Shown here: positions 54,847 through 62,971 of the stretch, one piece after another
How positions within the stretch are numbered: the first letter of the stretch is position 1
Layout of the letters: each line of letters begins with the position of its first letter
Origin: Butyrivibrio sp.
GTDB taxonomy: Bacteria > Bacillota > Clostridia > Lachnospirales > Lachnospiraceae
Length of the DNA: 64,000 nucleotides
Assembly (NCBI GenBank): GCA_015056625.1
Contig: SVFY01000013.1
Coordinates: forward strand, 21,503 to 85,502
Direction of reading: 5' to 3'
Translations under genes and position numbers: made by a program
The notes under the pieces: model-generated
The model's input: the letters and a program-made list of their open reading frames with translations, nothing else
Told to the model about the DNA's origin: nothing
Database searches by the model: none

Positions 54847-56748
54847 TTATTTCTCGATAGGTATTTCAAAAGGTCCCATTGGAAGGTTCGCACTGTTGTA
54901 AAGCATTGCGCCTGAATAGGTGTACTTGACAAGGTAGCGGATCTTCGAGATCTTATCTGCCTTAACTAACGTCTTAAGGATAAGCTTTGAGTCTTTTATT
55001 TCAGCATCAGCAGCTGTAATATTTCCCTTATTATCCACGATCTCAAAATCTTTTATATCTATGCCCTTTCCTATATCACGGGCAACAAGTCCCTCTGCAT
55101 GGGAAAGAGTTAACTCTATGGTTGTTCCCTTAAAGTGACCTGATCCTGCAACCTTTGCGGCTACAGGAGCAGGGCCTGTGTACTCCCCTGTGTACCCATA
55201 TTTCATGTGGGCAGCCCAGAGGGCAAGGCGCTTACCAACCCGGCGTTTGCCTGTGGGGTGAAGGTCGTTGTCCTCTCCAAGGTCCATGTTTACTGTTACT
55301 CCAACCATTGGATCCTCAAGGAGGCGAGCTTGGGTGAGCCTGAATGTAGGCCATGGATCATCCACAGGTTCAATGTCTATTACAAAGTTAGGAAGCTGCG
55401 CCAGAATATATGGAAGGTTCTCCTCTCCCCACATCTGCCTGTAGCCCGCTATCATGCGCTTTGAAAGGTCCTCATAGTCCCAGGGCTCAAAGGTATTGGA
55501 CTCTCCCTGATACCAGATCACGCCATCAATCGGAAAGTTATGTAAGGGTGCTGTCATGGCATTATAAAGTCCCATTGGGTGCCAGTTGATAAAGTCATGC
55601 TCAGGAATCTCCTTGCACCTTGCTGCCACCTTGTAGTACCACTTTCCATCAAGGCGCACCTGGGCTTCATCGTTAAATATCTTGTATTCCTTGCCAGGAG
55701 TGATCCTTCCAAGGCCGTGCTCTATGCAGAGTCTGATAACCACATGGTTATCCTTTTCCCTTGTAAGTCCCTCCGGGATGTCATATTTTCTTGGAGGATA
55801 CTGATACTCGGTACTTCCTACCAGTTTGCCATTCACATAAACCTGATCCCTGTCCACCATGGTTCCAAGGAAAAGCCTTGCGCTTTTTCCTGCAAGAGCC
55901 TTAGGAAGGTCGAAGCTCTTTCTAAACCACACAGAGCCGCTCATGCCGGACAGTTCTGTATCCTTGAACATCACAGGGATGTCCATCTCTTTAAAGCTTC
56001 TCTCATCAAGATCCTCAGCCATCCAATTCTCTGAAAGGCCTCTGTCCTGTTTATCGAGCTTTTCTCTCCAGAGCTTTTCTGCAACCTCATTTTTATTTAT
56101 CTGACTCTCTCTGAAGTCATCATCAGCGTACTTCTCTCCCTCAGAGATAAGCTCGTCGTAGCCAGAAAGCATCTCTTTTGACATCCAGGAGGAGATCTTG
56201 GATCCGCCAAGTGAAGCATTGATAAAGCCCACTGTCTGCCCTGTTATCTTCTGAAGGTATGCTGCGAAGAAATAACCTGTTGCAGAAAAATCCATGATGG
56301 TCTCCGGGCTTACATGGCTCCAGGCTCCTGTATGGATCTCTTCAAGAGGGCCATGGAAATCTGTATCTTCCACGATCTTAAAGGTCCTGATGGCAGGATT
56401 TTCCTCAATCTGTGTGAGGGCAGGATATCTGTCTTTTACCCTTGCAATAGGAAGCTCGATGTTGGACTGGCCTGTAACAAGCCACACAAGACCGATCATT
56501 ACGTCCTTTACCATTATCTCTTTTCCCTTGTCATCAGATACTACAAGCTCGTAAGGACCTCCGCTTTCTCTTGCTGAAAGAAAAATATCGAAACGTCCCT
56601 TTTCATCTGCAGTGCCTTTTGAAGAGAGGTTGTCCAGCCTTACTTCTACCTGTGCTCCCGGCTCATCCCAGCCCCATATGTGTATTCTCTTTCTTCTCTG
56701 GATGACCATCCCGTCGGTGATGATCTTTGGAAGAGTTAAAGTTTTCAT
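54847..56748 (-). CDS. SASA-family carbohydrate acetylesterase (SGNH-type, probable acetylxylan esterase)
   Basis: 633 residues from the ATG at 56746-56748 (GGAG nine bases upstream; an ATG five codons earlier is possible). The catalytic Ser lies in LVTGQSNIELPI (about 90), a conserved block in IWYQGESNT (about 412) and the Asp/His pair in DNDLHPTGKRR (about 494). A jelly-roll insertion (about 230-345, SVWFRKSFDLP to VVIRLCIEHG) splits the hydrolase domain. The fold is that of sialate O-acetylesterases, but the context points to deacetylation of xylo-oligosaccharides, as in the CE20-type enzymes I recall. There is no signal peptide. Confidence 0.88.
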   Translation of the reverse strand: MKTLTLPKIITDGMVIQRRKRIHIWGWDEPGAQVEVRLDNLSSKGTADEKGRFDIFLSARESGGPYELVVSDDKGKEIMVKDVMIGLVWLVTGQSNIELPIARVKDRYPALTQIEENPAIRTFKIVEDTDFHGPLEEIHTGAWSHVSPETIMDFSATGYFFAAYLQKITGQTVGFINASLGGSKISSWMSKEMLSGYDELISEGEKYADDDFRESQINKNEVAEKLWREKLDKQDRGLSENWMAEDLDERSFKEMDIPVMFKDTELSGMSGSVWFRKSFDLPKALAGKSARLFLGTMVDRDQVYVNGKLVGSTEYQYPPRKYDIPEGLTREKDNHVVIRLCIEHGLGRITPGKEYKIFNDEAQVRLDGKWYYKVAARCKEIPEHDFINWHPMGLYNAMTAPLHNFPIDGVIWYQGESNTFEPWDYEDLSKRMIAGYRQMWGEENLPYILAQLPNFVIDIEPVDDPWPTFRLTQARLLEDPMVGVTVNMDLGEDNDLHPTGKRRVGKRLALWAAHMKYGYTGEYTGPAPVAAKVAGSGHFKGTTIELTLSHAEGLVARDIGKGIDIKDFEIVDNKGNITAADAEIKDSKLILKTLVKADKISKIRYLVKYTYSGAMLYNSANLPMGPFEIPIEK

Positions 56749-56796
56749 TACTATTGACTCCATAATTTCCCATAATCCTTCTTAACGCTCATTATA

Positions 56797-56842
56797 CAAA
56801 AACATGGCGTCATGCCTCTTCACATTTTCCGCCATGTTTTTT
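56797..56842. terminator. terminator-like hairpin in the esterase/CE-GH43 divergent region
   Basis: AACATGGCG and CGCCATGTT form a stem that extends through A/T pairs (56797-56809 with 56830-56842). The minus tail is TTTTTG and the plus tail is T-rich. It lies about 48 bases upstream of the esterase ATG, in what should be its leader, so it might attenuate. The rest of 56749-57022 is AT-rich and otherwise featureless. Confidence 0.6.
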
Positions 56843-57022
56843 TCCATTTTCAGACTTTTTGAAAATTCTATCTAACGATATACTGCGATTTTCTTTTCAT
56901 AAATTGCTAATCGAAATACCAAAAGCAAGCTTTGGCAAGACCATGGCAATAATTGGGTGGAAGCCAATCTTCCAAATACTATAAATTACAATTAGCATTA
57001 ACTATTTTTCGGGGGAATTTAC

Positions 57023-59806
57023 ATGCTTAGAGAAACTACTACAGAAAATGGAAAAGTAAGGGGCCTTCCAGGCAATGACCCAAGAGTCACAGTCTTTAAA
57101 GGCATTCCATTTGCAGCTCCACCTATTGGTGAAAACAGGTGGAAAGCGCCTCAGCCCTGCAAAGATTATGAGGGCACATTAAACGCCTTTAGCTTTGGAC
57201 CAATTTCCTATCAGGACACTCCCGGTGTTGGCGACATGCTCTACAACAGGGAGTGGCACGTAGATCCTGATATTCCCATGAGTGAAGACTGTCTCTACCT
57301 TAACATCTGGACTCCTGCAAAAGACAAAAACGAAAAGCTGCCAGTCCTGGTGTGGATCTACGGCGGCGGCTTCCAGTGGGGCTACACAGCCGAGATGGAG
57401 TTTAACGGCGAGCCACTTGCAAAGCGCGGCGTCATAGTTGTCAGCATCGCTTACCGCCTTGGCTGCTTTGGATTTTTAGCTCACCCGGAGCTAAGCAGCG
57501 AGTCCCCTGACGCACCGGCGAACTTTGGACTTCTTGACCAGAAGGCAGGTCTTGACTGGGTTAAAAGAAATATCGCCTCCTTTGGCGGAGACCCTGACAG
57601 GATAACTCTTGGGGGCCAGTCTGCTGGCGGCGCAAGCGTACAGCATCAGCTCTCCTGCAAGGATAATAAAGACATCATCAAGGCCGCAGCAATATTTAGC
57701 GGCATCATAAAGCTCAAAAACGACGACGCAGATATTTTCAATCCTCTAAACCTTTCTCAGGCAGAGGAATTGGGAAAAGAGTTTTTTGAAAGCCTTGGCG
57801 TAAAAGATCTAAAGCAGGCAAGAGCTCTTTCTTCAAAAGAGATCCTTGATGGCTACAACAGATTTGTAAGTGATCGCAGGAGAATGTTCCCAATCGTGGA
57901 CGGACTCTTTTGCGAAGCTGACCCAACAGAAAATATCGCAAATGGCAAATGTCTTGATGTGCCTGTCATTTCAGGCAACACCACTGATGAGTTTTCTGAG
58001 GCTGGCGTAAATATGGTGGAGCTCTCTGTTAAGGATGTTTTCCTTAAGGCTTCAAAGGCAAGACCACAGCAGAACTACTATTACTACAGATTTGATCCGG
58101 ATATTCCGGGAGATGGCCACAAGGGTGATGCCTATCCGGGCACTTTCCACTCCTGCGACCTCTGGTTTTTCTTTGACACCCTTCACATGTGCCACCGGCC
58201 TTATTCCGGAAGGCACTACGACCTGGCAAACCAGATGTGCGACTACTTCGCAAACTTTATTAAAACCGGAAATCCTAACGGAAGCGGAATAGATGGCACC
58301 GCTCTTCCTGTGTGGGATTGTTATAAAGACGGCTCCCGCAGCGAAATGGAATTTCTGGGTTCTGGCGCCATCTCAAAGCTTGAGGGCGGCATAAGACAGG
58401 GCAGTAAAAAACAGGCTGTCAATCCTTATCTTCCATCCTGGGAGTACATCCCAGATGGTGAGCCCTATGTATTTGGAGACAGGGTTTATGTGTACGGATC
58501 CCATGATCTTTGCGGCGGAGAGACCTTCTGCCTCGGTGACTATGTGTGCTGGTCTGCTCCTGTAGATGACCTTGGAAACTGGCACTACGAGGGAGTTATC
58601 TATCCAAAGATCTCAGACCCGCTTAATCCTATTGGTCACATGTGCCTGTATGCTCCCGACATCACTGTTGGTCCCGACGGCAGATATTACCTGTACTACG
58701 TGCTTGATAAGGTAAGTGTTGTTTCCGTTGCAGTAGCTGATACCCCTGCAGGACCTTTTGAGTTCTACGGATATGTCCACTACGAAGATGGCACAAAGCT
58801 TGGAGATAAAGAAGGCGACGAGCCTCAGTTTGATCCAGGAGTTATGACCGAAGGTGACACTACTTATCTCTACACCGGCTTTTGCGGACATGGAGATAAG
58901 TCAAGACACGGCGCAATGTTTATCGTCCTTGACAAGGATATGCTCACAGTGAAAAAAGCTCCTGTCATTGTTGTACCTGGTGCTCAGTACAGTCAGGGAA
59001 CAGGCTATGAAGGTCATGCATTCTTTGAAGCCCCTTCCATAAGAAAGCGCGGAAACACCTACTACTTCATCTATTCTTCAGAAGTTATGCACGAGCTTTG
59101 CTTTGCAACCTCTGATAAGCCCGAAGGACCATTTACTTATGGCGGCGTTATCGTAAGTAACTGTGACCTTCACATTGATACCTACAAAAACGCCGAAGAT
59201 CCTTCAGCTTACGGCGCCAACAACCATGGAAGCATCGTAGAGATTGGGGATGGCTGGTATATCTTTTACCACAGACACACCCATGGAACCTGGTATTCAA
59301 GGCAGGGCTGCGCTGAAAAGATAGAGTTTGACCAAAACGGAAAGATCTCCCAGGTTGAGATAACGTCCTGCGGCCTCAATGGCGGTCCTCTTTCTGACAA
59401 GGGCGAGTACCCTGCTTATATCGCCTGCAACATTTTTACTCCTGAGAAAAAGATGTATGTAGAAGATTCATCTCCAAGGGTTGTGCAGGTTGGCGGCGAC
59501 GAATCCCAGGGCTACAGCTACATCAAGGCCATAAATGATGGCACAACAATTGGCTTTAAGTACTTTGATGTCAAGGCAGCCACAGGTCTTGTGATCAAGA
59601 CAAGGGCTTACTACCACGGACATTTTGAGGTAAGGACATCTCTTGATGGAGAGCCCATTGCACTTCTTGAAGGCGAAGGCTCCAACATCTGGACTGAGCA
59701 CAGCTGCACATTCAAGGCTCCTCTTACGGATGCAAAATGCGCTCTTTACCTGGTTTTCAGGGGCAGCGGAACTCCTTCACTTAAGTCTATCGAATTCCTG
59801 CACTGA
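57023..59806 (+). CDS. bifunctional carboxylesterase (type B) - GH43 - CBM6-like fusion enzyme
   Basis: 927 residues in three parts. About 1-465 is a type B carboxylesterase, with oxyanion loop WIYGGGFQWG (about 111), nucleophile Ser200 in GGQSAGGAS and a late His in TFHSCDLWFF. About 468-800 is a GH43 five-bladed propeller: YIPDGEPYVFGDRVYVYGSHD, the modulating Asp in LYAPDITVGPDGRYYLYY, and the acid Glu in AFFEAPSIRKRGNTYYF. About 805-927 is a CBM6-like beta-sandwich. No signal peptide. It should remove an acyl (acetyl or feruloyl) group and an arabinosyl or xylosyl residue from the same oligosaccharide. Its stop codon is followed at once by a palindromic repeat. Confidence 0.9.
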   Translation: MLRETTTENGKVRGLPGNDPRVTVFKGIPFAAPPIGENRWKAPQPCKDYEGTLNAFSFGPISYQDTPGVGDMLYNREWHVDPDIPMSEDCLYLNIWTPAKDKNEKLPVLVWIYGGGFQWGYTAEMEFNGEPLAKRGVIVVSIAYRLGCFGFLAHPELSSESPDAPANFGLLDQKAGLDWVKRNIASFGGDPDRITLGGQSAGGASVQHQLSCKDNKDIIKAAAIFSGIIKLKNDDADIFNPLNLSQAEELGKEFFESLGVKDLKQARALSSKEILDGYNRFVSDRRRMFPIVDGLFCEADPTENIANGKCLDVPVISGNTTDEFSEAGVNMVELSVKDVFLKASKARPQQNYYYYRFDPDIPGDGHKGDAYPGTFHSCDLWFFFDTLHMCHRPYSGRHYDLANQMCDYFANFIKTGNPNGSGIDGTALPVWDCYKDGSRSEMEFLGSGAISKLEGGIRQGSKKQAVNPYLPSWEYIPDGEPYVFGDRVYVYGSHDLCGGETFCLGDYVCWSAPVDDLGNWHYEGVIYPKISDPLNPIGHMCLYAPDITVGPDGRYYLYYVLDKVSVVSVAVADTPAGPFEFYGYVHYEDGTKLGDKEGDEPQFDPGVMTEGDTTYLYTGFCGHGDKSRHGAMFIVLDKDMLTVKKAPVIVVPGAQYSQGTGYEGHAFFEAPSIRKRGNTYYFIYSSEVMHELCFATSDKPEGPFTYGGVIVSNCDLHIDTYKNAEDPSAYGANNHGSIVEIGDGWYIFYHRHTHGTWYSRQGCAEKIEFDQNGKISQVEITSCGLNGGPLSDKGEYPAYIACNIFTPEKKMYVEDSSPRVVQVGGDESQGYSYIKAINDGTTIGFKYFDVKAATGLVIKTRAYYHGHFEVRTSLDGEPIALLEGEGSNIWTEHSCTFKAPLTDAKCALYLVFRGSGTPSLKSIEFLH

Positions 59807-59896
59807 ACAAGCCACGGGGTCGGTTCTTTTGGCTCCTTTTGCCTCACCCCATGGCCTCAATCAAAAGAAGCCAAAAGAACCGTCCCCGTGGCTTGT
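59807..59896. repeat. second GGGGACGG-type inverted repeat (REP-like)
   Basis: Arms 59807-59834 and 59869-59896 pair over 28 bases with one mismatch (position 59820), then CTTTTG/CAAAAG continue the stem inward. The core CACGGGG-A/T-CGGTTCT is the same as in the long palindrome at 51700-51837. It starts on the base after the CE-GH43 stop codon. Confidence 0.8.
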
Positions 59897-59945
59897 ATTG
59901 CTTTGGTCAAAATAACTATACATTTGACGATTGTGTAGATTTTGT

Positions 59946-59988
59946 GTCTAAATCTTTATGCAAATAGCACAACAAATGAGTCTAAATC
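59946..59988. promoter_or_regulatory. direct repeat upstream of importer 2 (candidate activator site)
   Basis: GTCTAAATC occurs at 59946-59954 and again at 59980-59988, 34 bases apart. Paired direct half-sites upstream of a promoter are typical of AraC-family activators. The remaining bases between the repeat element and the binding-protein gene are AT-rich. Confidence 0.4.
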
Positions 59989-60043
59989 ATAAAATTTCTG
60001 TTAAAGAAGTAAAAAATGTGCTTACGAAAGTAAAAGAATTCCA

Positions 60044-60072
60044 TTCTTTAAAAAAAATCCCAAAATTATAAT
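60044..60072 (+). promoter_or_regulatory. promoter of importer 2
   Basis: A perfect TATAAT (60067-60072) with a poor -35 (TTCTTT at 60044-60049, 17-base spacing), about 60 bases before the ATG. The weak -35 and the upstream direct repeat suggest activator dependence. Confidence 0.5.
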
Positions 60073-60131
60073 GAGCATGAAAATGATACAAGTAATCATT
60101 TTTGAAACCAAAAGGGAGAAAGGGGTTTAGT

Positions 60132-61913
60132 ATGAAAAACAAAACTATGAAAAAAGTAGCAGCCTTCTCAATGAGCACAGTGCTCATGGCAGCTACTCTT
60201 GCTGGTTGTGGACAGTCAGCTGCACCATCTGGCGACAATGCTGGAACAGCTACTGAGAGCACAGACACAACAGCACAGACATCTGACGCAGGATCAGAAA
60301 CAGTTGCAAGCGGTGACATCGTTGACATGACATTCTTTGCTGGAATGCCTGGCACAGAGATCAACAGCGGCAACAACGAGATCCAGGACATGATTGCAGA
60401 GAAGACTGGCGTTCGTCTCAAGGAGACATGGCTTACAGGACAGACAGTTTCTGAGGCTATCGGAAGCATCATCGCATCTGGCACATATCCAGACCTTATC
60501 GATGGTGGTGACGGATGTGCAGACCTATACAATGAAGGCGTTCTCGTACCATGGGATGAGTACCTTGAGAGCGGCAAATATCCTAATCTTACAAACTACT
60601 ACACACCTACAGAGTGGGATCAGTTCAGACAGGACGATGGACACATCTACTGGTGCAACGTATTCCAGAACACAAAGGGCGCTCCTACAGGAACAGCTCA
60701 CAACGACGAAGCGTTCTGGATCCAGGCTCGTGTACTTGAGTGGGATAACTACCCAGAGATCAAGACTCTTGATCAGTACTTCGATCTTCTTGAGAGATAC
60801 GCAGCAGCTAATCCTAAGACTCAGGACGCTAACGGCAACGAGATGGACATCATTCCTTACACATGTCTCTGTGATGACTGGAGATACTTCTGTATTGAGA
60901 ATGCTCCTCAGTTCCTTGATGGATATCCAAACGACGGTTCTGTAATCGTTGATTTCGAGGGCAAGGATCCTACAATCGTTGATTACAACACAACTCCTAC
61001 AGCTAAGAGATACTTCGCTAAGCTCAACGAAGAGTACAAGAAGGGTATCGTAGATAAGGACTTCGGAACACAGAAGTACGACGACTATATCCAGAAGCTT
61101 TCAAATGGTAACGTACTTGGTATGTGCGATCAGTACTGGGATTTCCAGCAGATCAACGACGCACTCCTTACAGCAGGTCTTGATGTTCAGGGATGCAACT
61201 ACGTTCCTCTTGGACTTACAATCGATCCTGGTATGGAGAACCGTTGGCATACATACGGCGACACTCTTAACACAGCTTCAGGTATCGCAGTTACAACAAG
61301 CTGCGCAGATCCAGATCTTGCATTCTCATTCCTTGACAAGATGCTTGACCAGGATATCATGAACCTCCGTTTCTGGGGTGTTGAAGGTGAAGATTACCTC
61401 GTAGACGAGAACGGCCTCTTCTACAGAACACCTGAGATCAGAGCTAAGGTTGCTGATCCTAAGTACAAGGCAGATCACATGTGCATGTACAGCTACCTTC
61501 CTCAGTACGGCGGAACAAGCGATGATGGTATCAACGCTAACCTTCCAGAAGAGCAGCCTTCAGAGTTCTATGACAAGCTGGCTGAGCCTCTTAAGAAGTG
61601 CTTCGATGCTTATGGCGCTAAGAACTACCCTGACCTTATCGGATCAGTTGTGGAAGATGTAAACGCAACACATCCTTGGTTCCCAATGTGGTCATACTCA
61701 AACAACCTAGACACATCAACACCTGGCGGTGTAGCTTGGACAAAGATGGGCGAGTGCAAGCATGAGTGGCTTCCTAAGCTCGTTATGGCTTCAGACTTCG
61801 AGAGCGAGTGGAACAACTACATGACAGCTTATGAAGGATGCAATCCTCAGGACTTCCTTAGCCAGATGCAGGAAGAGCTCGACAGAAGAGTGGCAGCAAA
61901 CGCAGGCAACTAA
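60132..61913 (+). CDS. sugar ABC transporter substrate-binding lipoprotein 2 (LplA-like)
   Basis: 593 residues from the ATG at 60132 (GGGAGAAAGGGG upstream; a TTG ten codons earlier is unlikely). The lipoprotein signal ends LAGC (Cys near 27), followed by a Thr/Ser/Asp-rich linker. A family 1 solute-binding domain follows (VDMTFFAGMPGTEINSGNNEIQDMI, YPDLIDGGDGCADLYNEGVLVPWDEY). It is clearly different in sequence from the first binding protein, so the two importers may take different oligosaccharides. A strong hairpin after it should leave the binding-protein message in excess over the permeases. Confidence 0.92.
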   Translation: MKNKTMKKVAAFSMSTVLMAATLAGCGQSAAPSGDNAGTATESTDTTAQTSDAGSETVASGDIVDMTFFAGMPGTEINSGNNEIQDMIAEKTGVRLKETWLTGQTVSEAIGSIIASGTYPDLIDGGDGCADLYNEGVLVPWDEYLESGKYPNLTNYYTPTEWDQFRQDDGHIYWCNVFQNTKGAPTGTAHNDEAFWIQARVLEWDNYPEIKTLDQYFDLLERYAAANPKTQDANGNEMDIIPYTCLCDDWRYFCIENAPQFLDGYPNDGSVIVDFEGKDPTIVDYNTTPTAKRYFAKLNEEYKKGIVDKDFGTQKYDDYIQKLSNGNVLGMCDQYWDFQQINDALLTAGLDVQGCNYVPLGLTIDPGMENRWHTYGDTLNTASGIAVTTSCADPDLAFSFLDKMLDQDIMNLRFWGVEGEDYLVDENGLFYRTPEIRAKVADPKYKADHMCMYSYLPQYGGTSDDGINANLPEEQPSEFYDKLAEPLKKCFDAYGAKNYPDLIGSVVEDVNATHPWFPMWSYSNNLDTSTPGGVAWTKMGECKHEWLPKLVMASDFESEWNNYMTAYEGCNPQDFLSQMQEELDRRVAANAGN

Positions 61914-61942
61914 TGTAAGGCATAATTTCTGATTTAGATGAT

Positions 61943-61986
61943 AAGGCGGCCATATGCAGAAAGAATTAGTATATGGCCGCCTTTTT
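61943..61986 (+). terminator. partial terminator between binding protein 2 and its permeases
   Basis: A perfect 13-bp stem (61943-61955 with 61971-61983) around a 15-base loop, followed by five T. It lies inside the operon, as in many importers where the binding protein is made in excess. Confidence 0.85.
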
Positions 61987-62020
61987 CTAAAGATTTTATG
62001 GGAAAGGGTACTTAAAAGGC

Positions 62021-62959
62021 ATGAGTAATACCGTCGCTAAACAAAAGAAAACGGTCATCACCAGAAAAGAACTTGCCAAGCAGAAAGTCCTTATTGCATG
62101 GTCTGCAGTATTTGTCATTTATGGATTTATCTTCTGTTATCTGCCCCTGGCCGGCTGGTTAATGGCTTTTGAAAACTACAAAAATAAAACTGGCCTCTTC
62201 CACTCTCAGTGGGTTGGTCTTGAAAAATTCAAATTCCTGTTCTCAGATGCAACATTCATCAAGGTTATCAGAAACACCTTCTGCATGGGAACATTAAACC
62301 TTATTTTCACTACTCTCACAGCTATCGTTTTTGCTATCCTGTTAAACGAGTTCAGGCTCCTGAGAGCTAAAAAGGTAGTTCAGACTATCTCATACCTGCC
62401 ACACTTCCTTTCATGGATCATTGTTACAGGTATTTTAAATGATGCCCTGTCATCAACAGGTATCATAAATGAGCTTTTACTTAAATTGGGACTGGTAAAA
62501 GACACTGTTCCATTCTTCTCAATACCGGCTCTCTTCTGGCCGATCGTAACCTTCGCACATGTATGGAAGGAAACAGGATGGAATGCTATCATCTATCTTT
62601 CAGCCATAACATCCATTGACCCATGCCTGTATGAGGCAGCATCTATTGACGGAGCAGGCAGATGGGGAAAGATAAAGAATGTCACATTGCCAGGAATCAA
62701 ACCTACGATCATAATCCTGCTTATCATGAACATGGGTAATCTCTTAAATGCAGGTTTTGAAGTACAGTACCTCTTAGGAAACGGCCTTGTAAAGAGCGTT
62801 TCCGATACGATCGATATCTACGTCCTTACCTGGGGTATCAGCCAGAACGACTATTCCCTTGGTACTGCTGCAGGTATCTTTAAGAGCGTGGTTTCCATAG
62901 TGATCATTGTAATGGCTAATTCGATCGCTAAGAGAACCGGCGAAGAAAGGTTATTCTAA
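62021..62959 (+). CDS. ABC transporter permease (LplB type), importer 2
   Basis: 312 residues. A 25-residue cytoplasmic Lys-rich N terminus precedes six membrane segments. The EAA loop is YEAASIDGAGRWGKIKNVTLPG (about 205) and the end ANSIAKRTGEERLF matches the LplB group. It is 107 bases after the binding-protein gene and 12 bases before the second permease. Confidence 0.94.
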   Translation: MSNTVAKQKKTVITRKELAKQKVLIAWSAVFVIYGFIFCYLPLAGWLMAFENYKNKTGLFHSQWVGLEKFKFLFSDATFIKVIRNTFCMGTLNLIFTTLTAIVFAILLNEFRLLRAKKVVQTISYLPHFLSWIIVTGILNDALSSTGIINELLLKLGLVKDTVPFFSIPALFWPIVTFAHVWKETGWNAIIYLSAITSIDPCLYEAASIDGAGRWGKIKNVTLPGIKPTIIILLIMNMGNLLNAGFEVQYLLGNGLVKSVSDTIDIYVLTWGISQNDYSLGTAAGIFKSVVSIVIIVMANSIAKRTGEERLF

Positions 62960-62971
62960 GGGAGGTGCAGT

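Noticed and set aside
54847..56748. Sialic acid metabolism gene
   Set aside because: The SASA family name points to sialate, but no other sialic acid gene is present and the neighbours are all xylan genes.
59987..60577. 196-residue minus-strand frame over the second binding-protein gene
   Set aside because: Antisense to the signal peptide and linker of the lipoprotein, with no ribosome site.
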